Of a stretch of DNA of 41,541 nt, positions 25,323 through 32,716 are shown in pieces (position 1 is the first letter of the stretch; each line of letters opens with the position of its first letter). The notes beneath the pieces were generated by a model, which saw nothing but the letters and a program-made list of their open reading frames with translations, did not search any database and had not been told where the DNA came from. The stretch is from Afifella pfennigii DSM 17143 (GTDB lineage: Bacteria; Pseudomonadota; Alphaproteobacteria; Rhizobiales; Afifellaceae), in contig NZ_JHZK01000030.1 in the NCBI RefSeq assembly GCF_000688515.1, positions 1-41,541 on the forward strand, read 5' to 3'. Position numbers and translations under genes: made by a program.

Positions 25323-25448
25323 CCTCTTCTCCCATCCGCGATGCGCCTTGCGCCTCTCGCCGGTTGATTTTCTGCTCGCCGCTGCCATTCTCGGCAGCCA
25401 AGCGCCTTGCGCCGCGCTTTCGCCGCACTCCTCGATTTGAAGGCTCCG

Positions 25449-26312
25449 ATGCTGAGGATACCGTTCGCCCGCCCTCTTGCCGGCATCGCCGGCCTGTTTC
25501 TCTTGACGGCTGCCACGCCCCTGCCGGCTCCGCAGCAGGAGACGGCGCCCGTGCCGCATCGCGCCGTCTACGACATCCGCCTGGCGGAGTCGACGGATGC
25601 CTCCGGCATCGACGATGCCCGCGGCCGCATGGTCTTCGAGGTCTCCGGCAATGCCTGCGAGGGTTTTTCCATGACCCAGCGCCTCGTCGTCAATCTGATC
25701 GGCGGCGAGGAGGGCGACCGGCTGCTCGATTTCCGCGTCTCCACCTTCGAGGGCGGCGATGGCCAGCTCTACCGCTTCGCCTCGCGCACCTATCTCAACG
25801 ACAGGATCATCGAGGATGTGGAGGGCGTGGCCCGGCGCGAGGATGGCCGGGTTGTGGTGGATCTGTCGATGCCGCATGCCAAGACGGTGGAGTTCAAGAA
25901 GCCGCCGCTGTTTCCCGGCCAGCATCTCAACGCGCTTCTGACGGCCGCGCGCGCCGACCAGCGTTTTCTGTCCAGCACCATCTACGAGGGCTCCGGCACC
26001 GGCGAGCGCACCGATACGGCGAGCGCCATCATCGGCCTTCCGGGCAAGGCCGGCGGGCCTGGTCCGGATGCGCCCGGCGCGCCGCAAAGCCCGCTGATGC
26101 ACGGCATGCATTGGCCGGTCTCCATCGCCTATTTCAACGAGGAGAGCGAGGATCCGGACGCTCTCGGCGAGGAGGTGCCAGCCTACCAGATGAGCTTCAC
26201 GCTCTACGAGAACGGCGTCACCCGCAACCTCGTCATGGATTACGGCGATTACGTCCTGTCCGGCGAGCTTCAGGGCATCGAGGAATTGGCGACGACGCCC
26301 TGCAGCCATTAG
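25449..26312 (+). CDS. eipB: Periplasmic cell-envelope integrity protein EipB (DUF1849)
   Basis: A 287-residue exported protein. A signal peptide spans about 1-26 (PLAGIAGLFLLTAATPLPA). The mature part contains HRAVYDIRLAES, GRMVFEVSGNACEGFSMTQR, DFRVSTFEGGDGQLYRF, FPGQHLNALLTAAR, TDTASAIIGLPG and YQMSFTLYENGVTRNLVMDY, the pattern of EipB/DUF1849. Brucella EipB forms a beta-spiral in the periplasm, supports envelope integrity and has a conserved disulfide; Cys70 and Cys285 here fit that pair. ATG 25449 has AAGG six bases upstream. A strong terminator follows 13 bp after the stop, so it is a single-gene unit. Confidence 0.9.
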   Translation: MLRIPFARPLAGIAGLFLLTAATPLPAPQQETAPVPHRAVYDIRLAESTDASGIDDARGRMVFEVSGNACEGFSMTQRLVVNLIGGEEGDRLLDFRVSTFEGGDGQLYRFASRTYLNDRIIEDVEGVARREDGRVVVDLSMPHAKTVEFKKPPLFPGQHLNALLTAARADQRFLSSTIYEGSGTGERTDTASAIIGLPGKAGGPGPDAPGAPQSPLMHGMHWPVSIAYFNEESEDPDALGEEVPAYQMSFTLYENGVTRNLVMDYGDYVLSGELQGIEELATTPCSH

Positions 26313-26325
26313 CGGTTTCAACCTC

Positions 26326-26346
26326 GGCGCGTCCCGCGCCTTTTTT
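26326..26346 (+). terminator. Rho-independent terminator after eipB
   Basis: GGCGCG (26326-26331) and CGCGCC (26335-26340) form a perfect six-pair stem with a three-base loop, followed directly by six T. Confidence 0.85.
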
Positions 26347-26761
26347 GGGGGGCCGTGGCCGGTTCAAGGTCCGCGACCGTGGCGGGCATGCGCTTCCGCA
26401 CGATGATGAGGAGCGCTCGGCGACACGGACCGCCACCTGGCGCCGTTCGCCCGCGCGCGGCGAAGCGATTGGGCGCCGCCGGGAACATCGCGCCCGGCCG
26501 ATTTTTTCCTGATCCATGCGTGCAAGGCCGGTTAGGCTGACCTCGTCGATTCGGCCGGTTTTCTCGGCCAATTCGGCAAAGGTTTGGGACGAGGCGAGGG
26601 CGGCGATGGCGATGTTGCCTGCTTACGCGAACGAGTGTTCGTGGATGGGTGGATTTGCCGGAAATTTACAGCAGATTAGCTTTTCAAATAAGAATACGTT
26701 TGGGGAACGGTCAAGGTCGGCTTGAGTGCGTGTTTTGTCTTTGAAGCGAAGGAGAAAGTGT
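26347..26761 (+). promoter_or_regulatory. Intergenic region upstream of the secreted amidohydrolase
   Basis: About 415 bp with no gene I can support. Short frames here lack ribosome sites and resemble shadows. From about 26640 to 26710 the sequence turns clearly AT-rich, as expected of a promoter for the amidohydrolase, but I cannot fix -35/-10 boxes. Confidence 0.35.
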
Positions 26762-28477
26762 ATGAATCGACTTGTGCGGCTTGCAGGACTGGCGAGCTGT
26801 TTGACCATGGTGGCCCCGATCCCCGCCCTCGCGCAGGAGGTCGCCGATCGCATCTTTACGGGCGGTCCGGTGATCACCATGGACGATAGCCTGCCGGTGA
26901 CGGAGGCGATCGCGGTCAAGGACGGGCGCATTCTCGCCGTCGGTCCGCAAGACGAGGTGATGCAACATCGCGGCGAGGCGACGGCGGTGACGGAGCTCGA
27001 CGGCCGCGCCCTTCTGCCCGGTTTCTTCGATGCCCACGGTCATGTCTTCCTGGGCGGCCTGCAGGCCCTGTCGGCCAATCTTCTCGCCCCGCCCGATGGC
27101 GAGCTCACCGACATCGCCTCTCTGCAGCAGGTGATCCGCGACTGGATCGAGGCCAATGGCGAGGTCGTCGAGGAGTACAATCTCATCATGGGCTTCGGCT
27201 ACGACAACGCGATCCTTGCCGAGCACCGCCATCCGACGAAGGAGGATCTGGACGCCATCTCCAGCGACATTCCGATCTACATCGTCCACCAATCGGCGCA
27301 TTTCGGCGTAGCCAATTCCAAGGCTCTGGAGATCGCCGGCATCACTTCCGATACCCCCGATCCGGTCGGCGGAGTGATTCGCAAGGGGCCGGACGGCGAG
27401 CCGAACGGCGTGCTTGAGGAGATGGCGCACGGCCCGGTTCTGGTGAAACTGCTGAGCCAGCTCGGCACGGAGGGCGCCAAGGCGCTGGCCCGCGGCGGCG
27501 CCGAGCTTTGGACGAGCTTCGGCTACACGACCGCCGAGGAAGGCCGCTCCATCCCCGCCATCGTCGAGATTTTGCGCGAAGTCGGTGCCGAGGGCGACTT
27601 CAAGATCGACGTTCTCACCTATCCGGACGTGCTCGTCGACCGCGACTTCATCAAGGAAAATGTCAGCCGCGAATACGAGAACCACGTGCGCGTTGCGGGA
27701 GCGAAGCTGACCATCGACGGCTCGCCCCAGGGCTTCACCGCCTGGCGCGATCGCCCCTATTACGATCCGGTCGGCGATTATGAGCCGGGCTATGTCGGCT
27801 ACGCCGCCGCCCCCAACGAGGACATCATCGACGCGGTGGAATGGGCCTACGAGAACGGCATTCAGATCGTCACCCATTCCAACGGCGAGGCGGCCTCCGA
27901 TCTGTTTCTCGCCGCGCACGAGGCGGCCCAGAAATCCCATCAGGACGCCGGCGATCTGCGCCCGGTGCTGATCCACGGCCAGTTCCTGCGCGAGGATCAG
28001 GTCGACGCCTTGAAGCGCAACAACATCATCTCCTCGCTGTTTCCCATGCACACCTTCTATTGGGGGGACTGGCACCGCGACCACACGGTCGGTCCCGAGC
28101 TCGCTGACAGCATTTCGCCGACGGGCTGGCTGCGCAAGCGCGGCATGATCTTCTCCAGCCACACCGACGCCCCCGTCGCCTTTCCCGATTCCATGCGGGT
28201 TCTGGACGCGACCGTCACCCGGCGCTCGCGCTCCGGCGACATCATCGGCCCCGATCAGCGCGTCGACGTGATGACGGCGCTGAAGGCGATGACCATCTGG
28301 CCGGCCTATCACCATTTCGAGGACGACCGGAAAGGCTCCCTGGAGGTCGGCAAGCTCGCCGATCTGGTGATTTTGTCGGGCGATCCGCTGAGCATCGATC
28401 CGGAGACGCTGGATAGCCTGGAGGTGGTCGAGACGATCAAGGAAGGCACGACGGTCTATTCCGCCTCCGCCGAATAG
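26762..28477 (+). CDS. Secreted metal-dependent amidohydrolase (Amidohydro_3, YtcJ-like)
   Basis: A 571-residue protein with a signal peptide (MNRLVRLAGLASCLTMVAPI, then PALA before Gln25), so it is exported. The mature part opens with the small beta domain (IFTGGPVITMDDSLPVTEAI) and the barrel metal motif PGFFDAHGHVFLGG. QIVTHSNGEAASDLF, RPVLIHGQFLREDQVD and MIFSSHTDAPVAFPDSM supply further His and Asp ligands, and the C-terminal GSLEVGKLADLVILSGDPL closes the beta domain. Family members hydrolyse amides or related bonds; the substrate is not predictable. AAGGAG seven bases upstream supports ATG 26762. It is a single gene, followed by a hairpin array. Confidence 0.88.
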   Translation: MNRLVRLAGLASCLTMVAPIPALAQEVADRIFTGGPVITMDDSLPVTEAIAVKDGRILAVGPQDEVMQHRGEATAVTELDGRALLPGFFDAHGHVFLGGLQALSANLLAPPDGELTDIASLQQVIRDWIEANGEVVEEYNLIMGFGYDNAILAEHRHPTKEDLDAISSDIPIYIVHQSAHFGVANSKALEIAGITSDTPDPVGGVIRKGPDGEPNGVLEEMAHGPVLVKLLSQLGTEGAKALARGGAELWTSFGYTTAEEGRSIPAIVEILREVGAEGDFKIDVLTYPDVLVDRDFIKENVSREYENHVRVAGAKLTIDGSPQGFTAWRDRPYYDPVGDYEPGYVGYAAAPNEDIIDAVEWAYENGIQIVTHSNGEAASDLFLAAHEAAQKSHQDAGDLRPVLIHGQFLREDQVDALKRNNIISSLFPMHTFYWGDWHRDHTVGPELADSISPTGWLRKRGMIFSSHTDAPVAFPDSMRVLDATVTRRSRSGDIIGPDQRVDVMTALKAMTIWPAYHHFEDDRKGSLEVGKLADLVILSGDPLSIDPETLDSLEVVETIKEGTTVYSASAE

Positions 28478-28493
28478 GCGGAGAAATGCCGCG

Positions 28494-28655
28494 GCGTCGC
28501 CTGAAAGGGCGGCGCCTGGTAGGACCGAAGAAATCTGCGGCATCGCCTGAAAGGGCGGCGCCTGGTAGGACCGAAGAAAGCTGCGGCGTCGCCTGAAAGG
28601 GCGGCGCCTGGTAGAACCGAAGAAAGCTGCGGCGTCGCCTGAAAGGGCGGCGCCG
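28494..28655 (+). repeat. Four tandem 46-bp units, each a nine-pair hairpin plus linker
   Basis: Each unit is GGCGTCGCC, loop TGAAAG, GGCGGCGCC, then a 22-base linker containing TGGTAGGACCGAAGAAA. Hairpins occupy 28494-28517, 28540-28563, 28586-28609 and 28632-28655, an exact period of 46. The nine-pair stem has one U-G wobble; unit 2 carries GGCATCGCC, which adds one mismatch. The linkers differ by single bases. The array starts 16 bp after the amidohydrolase stop and would sit in its 3' UTR. Confidence 0.9.
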
Positions 28656-28774
28656 CAATCTCCTGGCGGCCTTTTCGTCCGCGAGGGGACCGCGGAAAGG
28701 CGGCTGCGGAAATCTCTCGTCACCGCCGATGATGCGATTGGCATGGACAGGGCGATGCCGTTCCGCTTTTCACC

Positions 28775-28803
28775 TTGCGGCACGGCCGGCCGGGGCCTAC
28801 TTT
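28775..28803 (+). promoter_or_regulatory. Promoter of tRNA-Pro
   Basis: TTGCGG (28775-28780), 17 bp, TACTTT (28798-28803). The -10 box ends 20 bases before the 5' end of the tRNA, the spacing expected for a short leader. Confidence 0.6.
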
Positions 28804-28823
28804 CCCGCCGTCATCCACGGGTT

Positions 28824-28900
<77 letters not shown>

Positions 28901-28958
28901 TTCAACTCATTGAAAAGAAATCGTTTCTCGGATGGTTGATGTCATCGGACAATCGACC

Positions 28959-29030
28959 GCCAACGACACCGCCAACGACACCGCCAACGACACCGCCAAC
29001 GACACCGCCAACGACACCGACAACGAAACT
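28959..29030. repeat. 12-bp minisatellite downstream of tRNA-Pro
   Basis: Five perfect head-to-tail copies of GCCAACGACACC (28959-29018) followed by a degenerate sixth (GACAACGAAACT). The period is a multiple of three, so reading frames stay open on both strands: TAND repeats on the plus strand, SLAV on the minus. I do not see a ribosome site that makes either frame convincing. The stretch 28901-29229 holds no supported gene. Confidence 0.88.
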
Positions 29031-29229
29031 GACGACGTTTCGCAGGCTCCGGTTTTCGGGACGGCATGGTCGCCCTTCTCCCAGTACCCCTTCTCTGCGC
29101 CGCGGCAGCGCCGGGAGCCAAAGGGCTCAGACCACCGCGAATCGGGTATCGCCGCAGGCTGGAATCTGCGGCCCGGCGCGCCGCTTCGTCCGCCGCACGA
29201 CGTGGCTCTTGCGGCGCGGGTCTCGTCCT

Positions 29230-30249
29230 TCACCGGCGCGCGAAGTTGATCGGCACGGTGAAGGTCATCGAGCTGCGACCGACCTCGGCGGGAATGGGCG
29301 GAAAGGGCGAGGCCCGCCGCACCATGGCGACGGCCGCCTCATCGAGCGCGGCATCGCCGGAACCGGCGACGAGGCGCAGGCCTTGCGCGTTGCCGGAGGC
29401 GCTCAGCGTGAAGCGCACCGTCGCCGTGCCGTTCCGGCGGGCACCGGGGGGAAAGCGCTTGTGGCGGGCGAGATGGGCATAGACGCGGCTGTTATAGCTT
29501 GAAAGGGCGCGCCGATTTGGGCCGGGATCGCGCGGCCCTTCCCGCCCGGCGACGGCACCGGCGGAAGCCGCCTTGCGGCGCTGGGAGGCCGCCTTGCGCT
29601 CGGCGGCCCGCGCGGTGGTTTGCCGGCGTTCGCGTGCCTCGGCCTTGGCGCGCTGGATCTCGGCGATCCGGCGCGCCTCCTGGCGCTTCTGCCGCCGGTA
29701 TTCGGCGAGCGCCTCTTCAGGCACCTCGTCCGGCCGCGCCCTTGGCATGGGCGTTTCGGCAAGCGGTTCAAGCTCGATCGCTTCGGTGACGGTTTGAAGC
29801 GGGTCGGCGACGGGCGGCATCGGGGCGGTCTCTTCCGGGGCGGCTTGCGTCCAAGTCTCTTGCATCAGGACCTCCGAAAGCTCCTCCGGCGCCACCTCGG
29901 CGGGGACTTCCGCTTCGCGCGCCTGCCCGACGTCGTCCGGGGCGACAGCCGGAACCTCCACCGGCGTCAAGGGGGCGAGGTCCCTAGGCGCGACCTCGGA
30001 GAGCTCGGCGAAATCCCGCATCTCTTCGGCATCCTCGGCTGTGTCGGCCTCCGAGAGCTCCTCAACGGCTGGGGCGTCCTCGCTTGTCGGCAGAAGGAGC
30101 GTGGCCTCCGCAATGCCGGCGACGGCCTCTGGCCGGCCGCCCCCGCCATCGGCAGATACCGCCGCGTGGGCGAAGTAGAGCAGGACGCCGAGATGCAAAA
30201 GCGCTGCGCCGCCGACGGCGAGGCTCCATCGCAGGCGTTCCGCTCTCAC
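29230..30249 (-). CDS. tonB: TonB energy-transducing protein of the heme locus
   Basis: A 339-residue TonB. The N-terminal anchor (SLAVGGAALLHLGVLLYFAH) contains His19, placed like the essential His20 of E. coli TonB. The periplasmic part is rich in Glu, Pro and Ala. A strongly basic helical stretch lies at about 175-235 (YRRQKRQEARRIAEIQRAKA). The C-terminal domain starts near RRALSSYNSRVYAHLARHKR and has GTATVRFTLSASGNAQGL and SSMTFTVPINFARR. It links ExbB/ExbD to the TonB box of the outer-membrane heme receptor. The GTG at 30249 overlaps the exbD stop as GTGA, so it is the coupled last gene of the operon. Confidence 0.9.
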   Translation of the reverse strand: MRAERLRWSLAVGGAALLHLGVLLYFAHAAVSADGGGGRPEAVAGIAEATLLLPTSEDAPAVEELSEADTAEDAEEMRDFAELSEVAPRDLAPLTPVEVPAVAPDDVGQAREAEVPAEVAPEELSEVLMQETWTQAAPEETAPMPPVADPLQTVTEAIELEPLAETPMPRARPDEVPEEALAEYRRQKRQEARRIAEIQRAKAEARERRQTTARAAERKAASQRRKAASAGAVAGREGPRDPGPNRRALSSYNSRVYAHLARHKRFPPGARRNGTATVRFTLSASGNAQGLRLVAGSGDAALDEAAVAMVRRASPFPPIPAEVGRSSMTFTVPINFARR

Positions 30250-30647
30250 CTTGCGCTCCCGCGGATGGTGATGATGTCGACCTTGCTGACGCCTGCCTCG
30301 CTGAGGCGGGAAAGTACCGGGCGCAAGGTCTGCATGGAAAGCGCCCGGTCGAGGACGAGCGGCAGCGGCTCCCCAGCCATGCGCGCCTCGGCGAGGCGGG
30401 TCTTGAGAGCCTGTGCGGAGGCCGGACCGTCGCGCAGACAGATGACGCCGGCATGGTCGACATAGACGGCATCGGCCGGGATGGCTGGCGCGGCCTCGCC
30501 GGCCCCCTCGATGTAGCGCAGGGGGGCGGCCGGCGTCGGCATCAGCGTGCCGGCCAGCAGGAAGAAGATGAGCATGAGGAAGACGACGTTGATGAGCGGC
30601 ACGAGTTCGTCGGCGGCTCGGGATGGCGCTTGCCTGGCGAACTTCAT
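30246..30647 (-). CDS. exbD: ExbD-like protein with Asn at the proton-coupling Asp position
   Basis: A 133-residue ExbD/TolR-family protein with one membrane helix (VPLINVVFLMLIFFLLAGTL, 16-35) and a periplasmic domain. The position of the conserved membrane aspartate that carries protons (Asp25 in E. coli ExbD) is Asn20 here, read from codon AAC. The rest is intact: PRYIEG-like loop region, LPLVLDRALSMQTLRPVL and GVSKVDIITIRG. So it is a real gene, not a decayed one. It follows the other exbD by 8 bp and is coupled to tonB. It may be a structural or regulatory subunit in a heterodimer with the Asp-bearing ExbD. Confidence 0.88.
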   Translation of the reverse strand: MKFARQAPSRAADELVPLINVVFLMLIFFLLAGTLMPTPAAPLRYIEGAGEAAPAIPADAVYVDHAGVICLRDGPASAQALKTRLAEARMAGEPLPLVLDRALSMQTLRPVLSRLSEAGVSKVDIITIRGSAR

Positions 30648-30655
30648 GGCCGGCC

Positions 30656-31048
30656 TCAGGGAACGAGCACGACCGGGCCGATGGCGGCCCGGCGCGCCTC
30701 GTCGATCGCTTCCACCACATCCTGGGCGACGGCCCGCGGCGAGGCTCTGACGACGATGCGCCAGGAACCGTCCTCGCGGCCCGCTTTCAGTGCCTCGGCG
30801 AGGCGATCCTTCTCAACGGCGATGCCGTCGATGGCATAGCCGGCATCCTCCGCGACGGAGAGGAGCACGTTCCTGCGCTCGCCCGTCGCCGCCGGCCCGC
30901 TCCCTTCGTGCGCCAGCGACACGTCCACCGCGCCGAAACGGGCGAAGGTGGAGGCGAGCATGAAGAAGAGGAGAAGCAGGAAGACGACGTCGATGAGCGG
31001 CGTCATGCTGATGGCGCGTCGGCGCGGGCGATGCCGGTCAATGCGCAT
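30656..31048 (-). CDS. exbD: ExbD biopolymer transporter, canonical
   Basis: A 130-residue ExbD. A basic N-terminus (MRIDRHRPRRRAIS) precedes MTPLIDVVFLLLLFFMLAST, with the proton-carrying Asp20 in the standard PLIDVVFLLL context. The periplasmic domain ends GPVVLVP. With ExbB it forms the proton-driven motor for TonB. The start lies 11 bp inside the 3' end of exbB, so translation is coupled, and the second exbD follows 8 bp after its stop. Confidence 0.93.
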   Translation of the reverse strand: MRIDRHRPRRRAISMTPLIDVVFLLLLFFMLASTFARFGAVDVSLAHEGSGPAATGERRNVLLSVAEDAGYAIDGIAVEKDRLAEALKAGREDGSWRIVVRASPRAVAQDVVEAIDEARRAAIGPVVLVP

Positions 31049-31943
31049 GGGCGAGCTCGCCCAGATGGGGCTTCAGCGCCGGCGCCTTCTCGCCTGCGAC
31101 CTGCGCCGCCGCCTCGCTGGAAACCAGGACAGATGTCGCAAGGCTCTCCATCGACTGGCGCTCGCCCTCGATCCGCCCCTCGAACCAATGCAGGGCAAGG
31201 TTGCAGGGGATGGCGACGGCAAGGCCGACGGCCGTGGTCAGAAGCGCCACCCAGATGCCGCCGGCGAGCATCGCCGGATCGACGTTAGGGCCGGCATCCT
31301 GGAGCACCCGGAAAGCTTCGATCATGCCGAGGATGGTGCCGAAGAGGCCGAGCAAGGGCGAAACCTGTGCAATGGCTTCAAGACCCCGCAGATAGCTGCG
31401 GAGCGTATGCAACGCTTCTCCGCCGAGCCGCTCCACCTCCTCGCGCAGGAGCGGGCTGGGCATGTCGGCGAGAGCAAGGCGCATCGCGGCCGAAACGACG
31501 GCGGCTGTCGGCCCTTCCAGGCGCTCGGCCTCCGCGAGCGCCTCCGGCCTTTCTCCGCGCCGCCACAGCGCGACCGCGCCCGCGATCCTGGCGCGTCGCC
31601 GGCCGCCCAGCGGCAGGATGTCGGCAAGTTTCTTCAAAATGATGGCAAGGCCGGCAACGGAAAGGACGAGAAGAATCACGACCACCGGCCCGCCGAGAGC
31701 GAGAAAGTCGGTGAGCGGGGACAGGTCGTAGCCCAAGAGAAGCGTCGGCTCCGGCGCCGCCTCCAGGGGCGGCGGCGCGCCGGCGGCCGGGTCGGGCAGG
31801 GGGGGCGCCGGCGGGGAGGGGGCGGCCTCCGGGGCCGTGGCTGCCCCGTCCGCGGGGGCGCTCGCGGCATCTGTCGGCATCTTCGATTCCGATTGCGCCA
31901 GCCTCAAGGGCGGTTGCGCAACAAGCGTTCCGCTCTCCGGCAT
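31038..31943 (-). CDS. exbB: ExbB/MotA/TolQ-family proton channel protein
   Basis: A 301-residue ExbB. An Ala/Pro-rich N-terminal stretch (about 1-68) is low complexity and likely periplasmic or unstructured. TM1 lies at about 83-105 (LGGPVVVILLVLSVAGLAII). QVSPLLGLFGTILGMIEAF and GIWVALLTTAVGLAVAIPCN form TM2 and TM3, with the conserved Thr and Gly residues of the channel. It pentamerises around ExbD. GGAG precedes the ATG at 31943 by eight bases; Met22 (31880) is an alternative. It starts 5 bp after the stop of the four-Cys protein gene. Confidence 0.9.
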   Translation of the reverse strand: MPESGTLVAQPPLRLAQSESKMPTDAASAPADGAATAPEAAPSPPAPPLPDPAAGAPPPLEAAPEPTLLLGYDLSPLTDFLALGGPVVVILLVLSVAGLAIILKKLADILPLGGRRRARIAGAVALWRRGERPEALAEAERLEGPTAAVVSAAMRLALADMPSPLLREEVERLGGEALHTLRSYLRGLEAIAQVSPLLGLFGTILGMIEAFRVLQDAGPNVDPAMLAGGIWVALLTTAVGLAVAIPCNLALHWFEGRIEGERQSMESLATSVLVSSEAAAQVAGEKAPALKPHLGELAHAH

Positions 31944-31948
31944 AGGGA

Positions 31949-32425
31949 CTACTCCGCCTCCGCCGCGGCAGCCTTGCGGTCGGCCTGCGTCAGGACGAGG
32001 CCGGCTTGCGTGCGGCTGGAGGGCGCAAGGTGTTTCAGGCAGATGGCCGGGTCGAGCCCTTCACCCTTGCAGGCGACAACGTCGTTGATGAGGAGGAAGC
32101 CGACATCCTCGCAGGCCATGCCGGAAAGCTCGTATTGCGAGACGCGGATCTTGCCGGGGATCAGCGGCTGCGACTTCAGGACAAGGAAGCGCGAGGCGCC
32201 GCCATCTCGGTCGAAGAGCACGGTCTCCAATTCCAATGCCTCAAGCGTCACCTCAAGCCCGTTGGTGTAGACGAGCGATATGCGGCAGGCATCGCCGCTG
32301 GCCTGCAGGCTGTTGAGCTCCACGGCGATGCCTGCGCTATCGGCTGCCGAAGCGGTCGCGGCGGCAAGGCAAAGGCCGGCCGCGAGAAAAGCGTGTCTCG
32401 CCGGGTAAACTGGGCCGATGCGCAC
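31949..32425 (-). CDS. Exported four-cysteine protein of unknown function, first gene of the TonB operon
   Basis: A 158-residue protein that I do not recognise. A signal peptide (PARHAFLAAGLCLAAATASA, about 8-27) precedes a mature domain with four cysteines (Cys47, Cys105, Cys119, Cys129), enough for two disulfides. It contains GIAVELNSLQASGDACRISL, LELETVLFDRDGGASRFLVL, RVSQYELSGMACEDVGFLL and DPAICLKHLAP. The GTG at 32425 is chosen because GGAGA precedes it and because the in-frame ATG at 32521 lies upstream of the predicted transcription start. It is co-transcribed with exbB-exbD-exbD-tonB behind an iron box, so a periplasmic role in heme uptake is likely but not proven. Confidence 0.75.
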   Translation of the reverse strand: MRIGPVYPARHAFLAAGLCLAAATASAADSAGIAVELNSLQASGDACRISLVYTNGLEVTLEALELETVLFDRDGGASRFLVLKSQPLIPGKIRVSQYELSGMACEDVGFLLINDVVACKGEGLDPAICLKHLAPSSRTQAGLVLTQADRKAAAAEAE

Positions 32426-32504
32426 GGTGGCTCTCCCTGTGCTTGGTCGAAAAGGCGCCCGCCTGGGCCGCGCGGAAGCTCCCGGCCTCCTTGTTGCGGA
32501 AGTC

Positions 32505-32531
32505 GCTATATAACCTGACAAATAAAGTCAA
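32505..32531 (-). promoter_or_regulatory. Iron-responsive promoter of the exbB-exbD-exbD-tonB operon (RirA-type box)
   Basis: On the minus strand TTGACT (32526-32531), 15 bp, TATAGC (32505-32510). A perfect TGA-N9-TCA iron-responsive box lies at 32516-32530 and covers the -35 and spacer. RirA bound under iron sufficiency would block the promoter. The same layout recurs at the receptor gene. 32532-32716 shows no gene. Confidence 0.65.
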
Positions 32532-32716
32532 CTTTTCGGCCGTCGGATGAAGATGCCGAAAAAGAGCGGGTCGAATCCCCCCGCCACGGCGATCATATCG
32601 AAGGCGGAGGTCGGGCTGAAGCGCACCCTTGCCGCCCCCTGCGGCAGGTTCGGAATCGGCGCAGGTGTCCTGCAAGCGCTTCCCTCCGGTCTGTCGAAGC
32701 CCGTCTATGGAAGGCG

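Noticed and set aside
28494-28655. CRISPR array at the 46-bp repeats
   Set aside because: Units are contiguous with near-identical linkers; there are no unique spacers and no cas genes in the window.
26711-28783. Minus-strand frame of about 690 residues opposite the amidohydrolase, running through the 46-bp array
   Set aside because: Its repeat part only reflects the hairpin array, and the rest mirrors the amidohydrolase codons.
28932-29249. Plus-strand small protein with TAND repeats
   Set aside because: No convincing ribosome site; the frame stays open mainly because the repeat is 12 bp, and it runs into the tonB 3' end. Recorded as a repeat instead.
30246-30647. The Asn-type exbD as a pseudogene
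   Set aside because: The frame, membrane helix, periplasmic domain and coupled junctions with both neighbours are intact.
32426-32521. Upstream ATG at 32521 as the start of the four-Cys protein
   Set aside because: It lies upstream of the predicted transcription start of its own iron-box promoter and would add an Arg/Pro-rich tail before the signal peptide; GTG 32425 has a Shine-Dalgarno.
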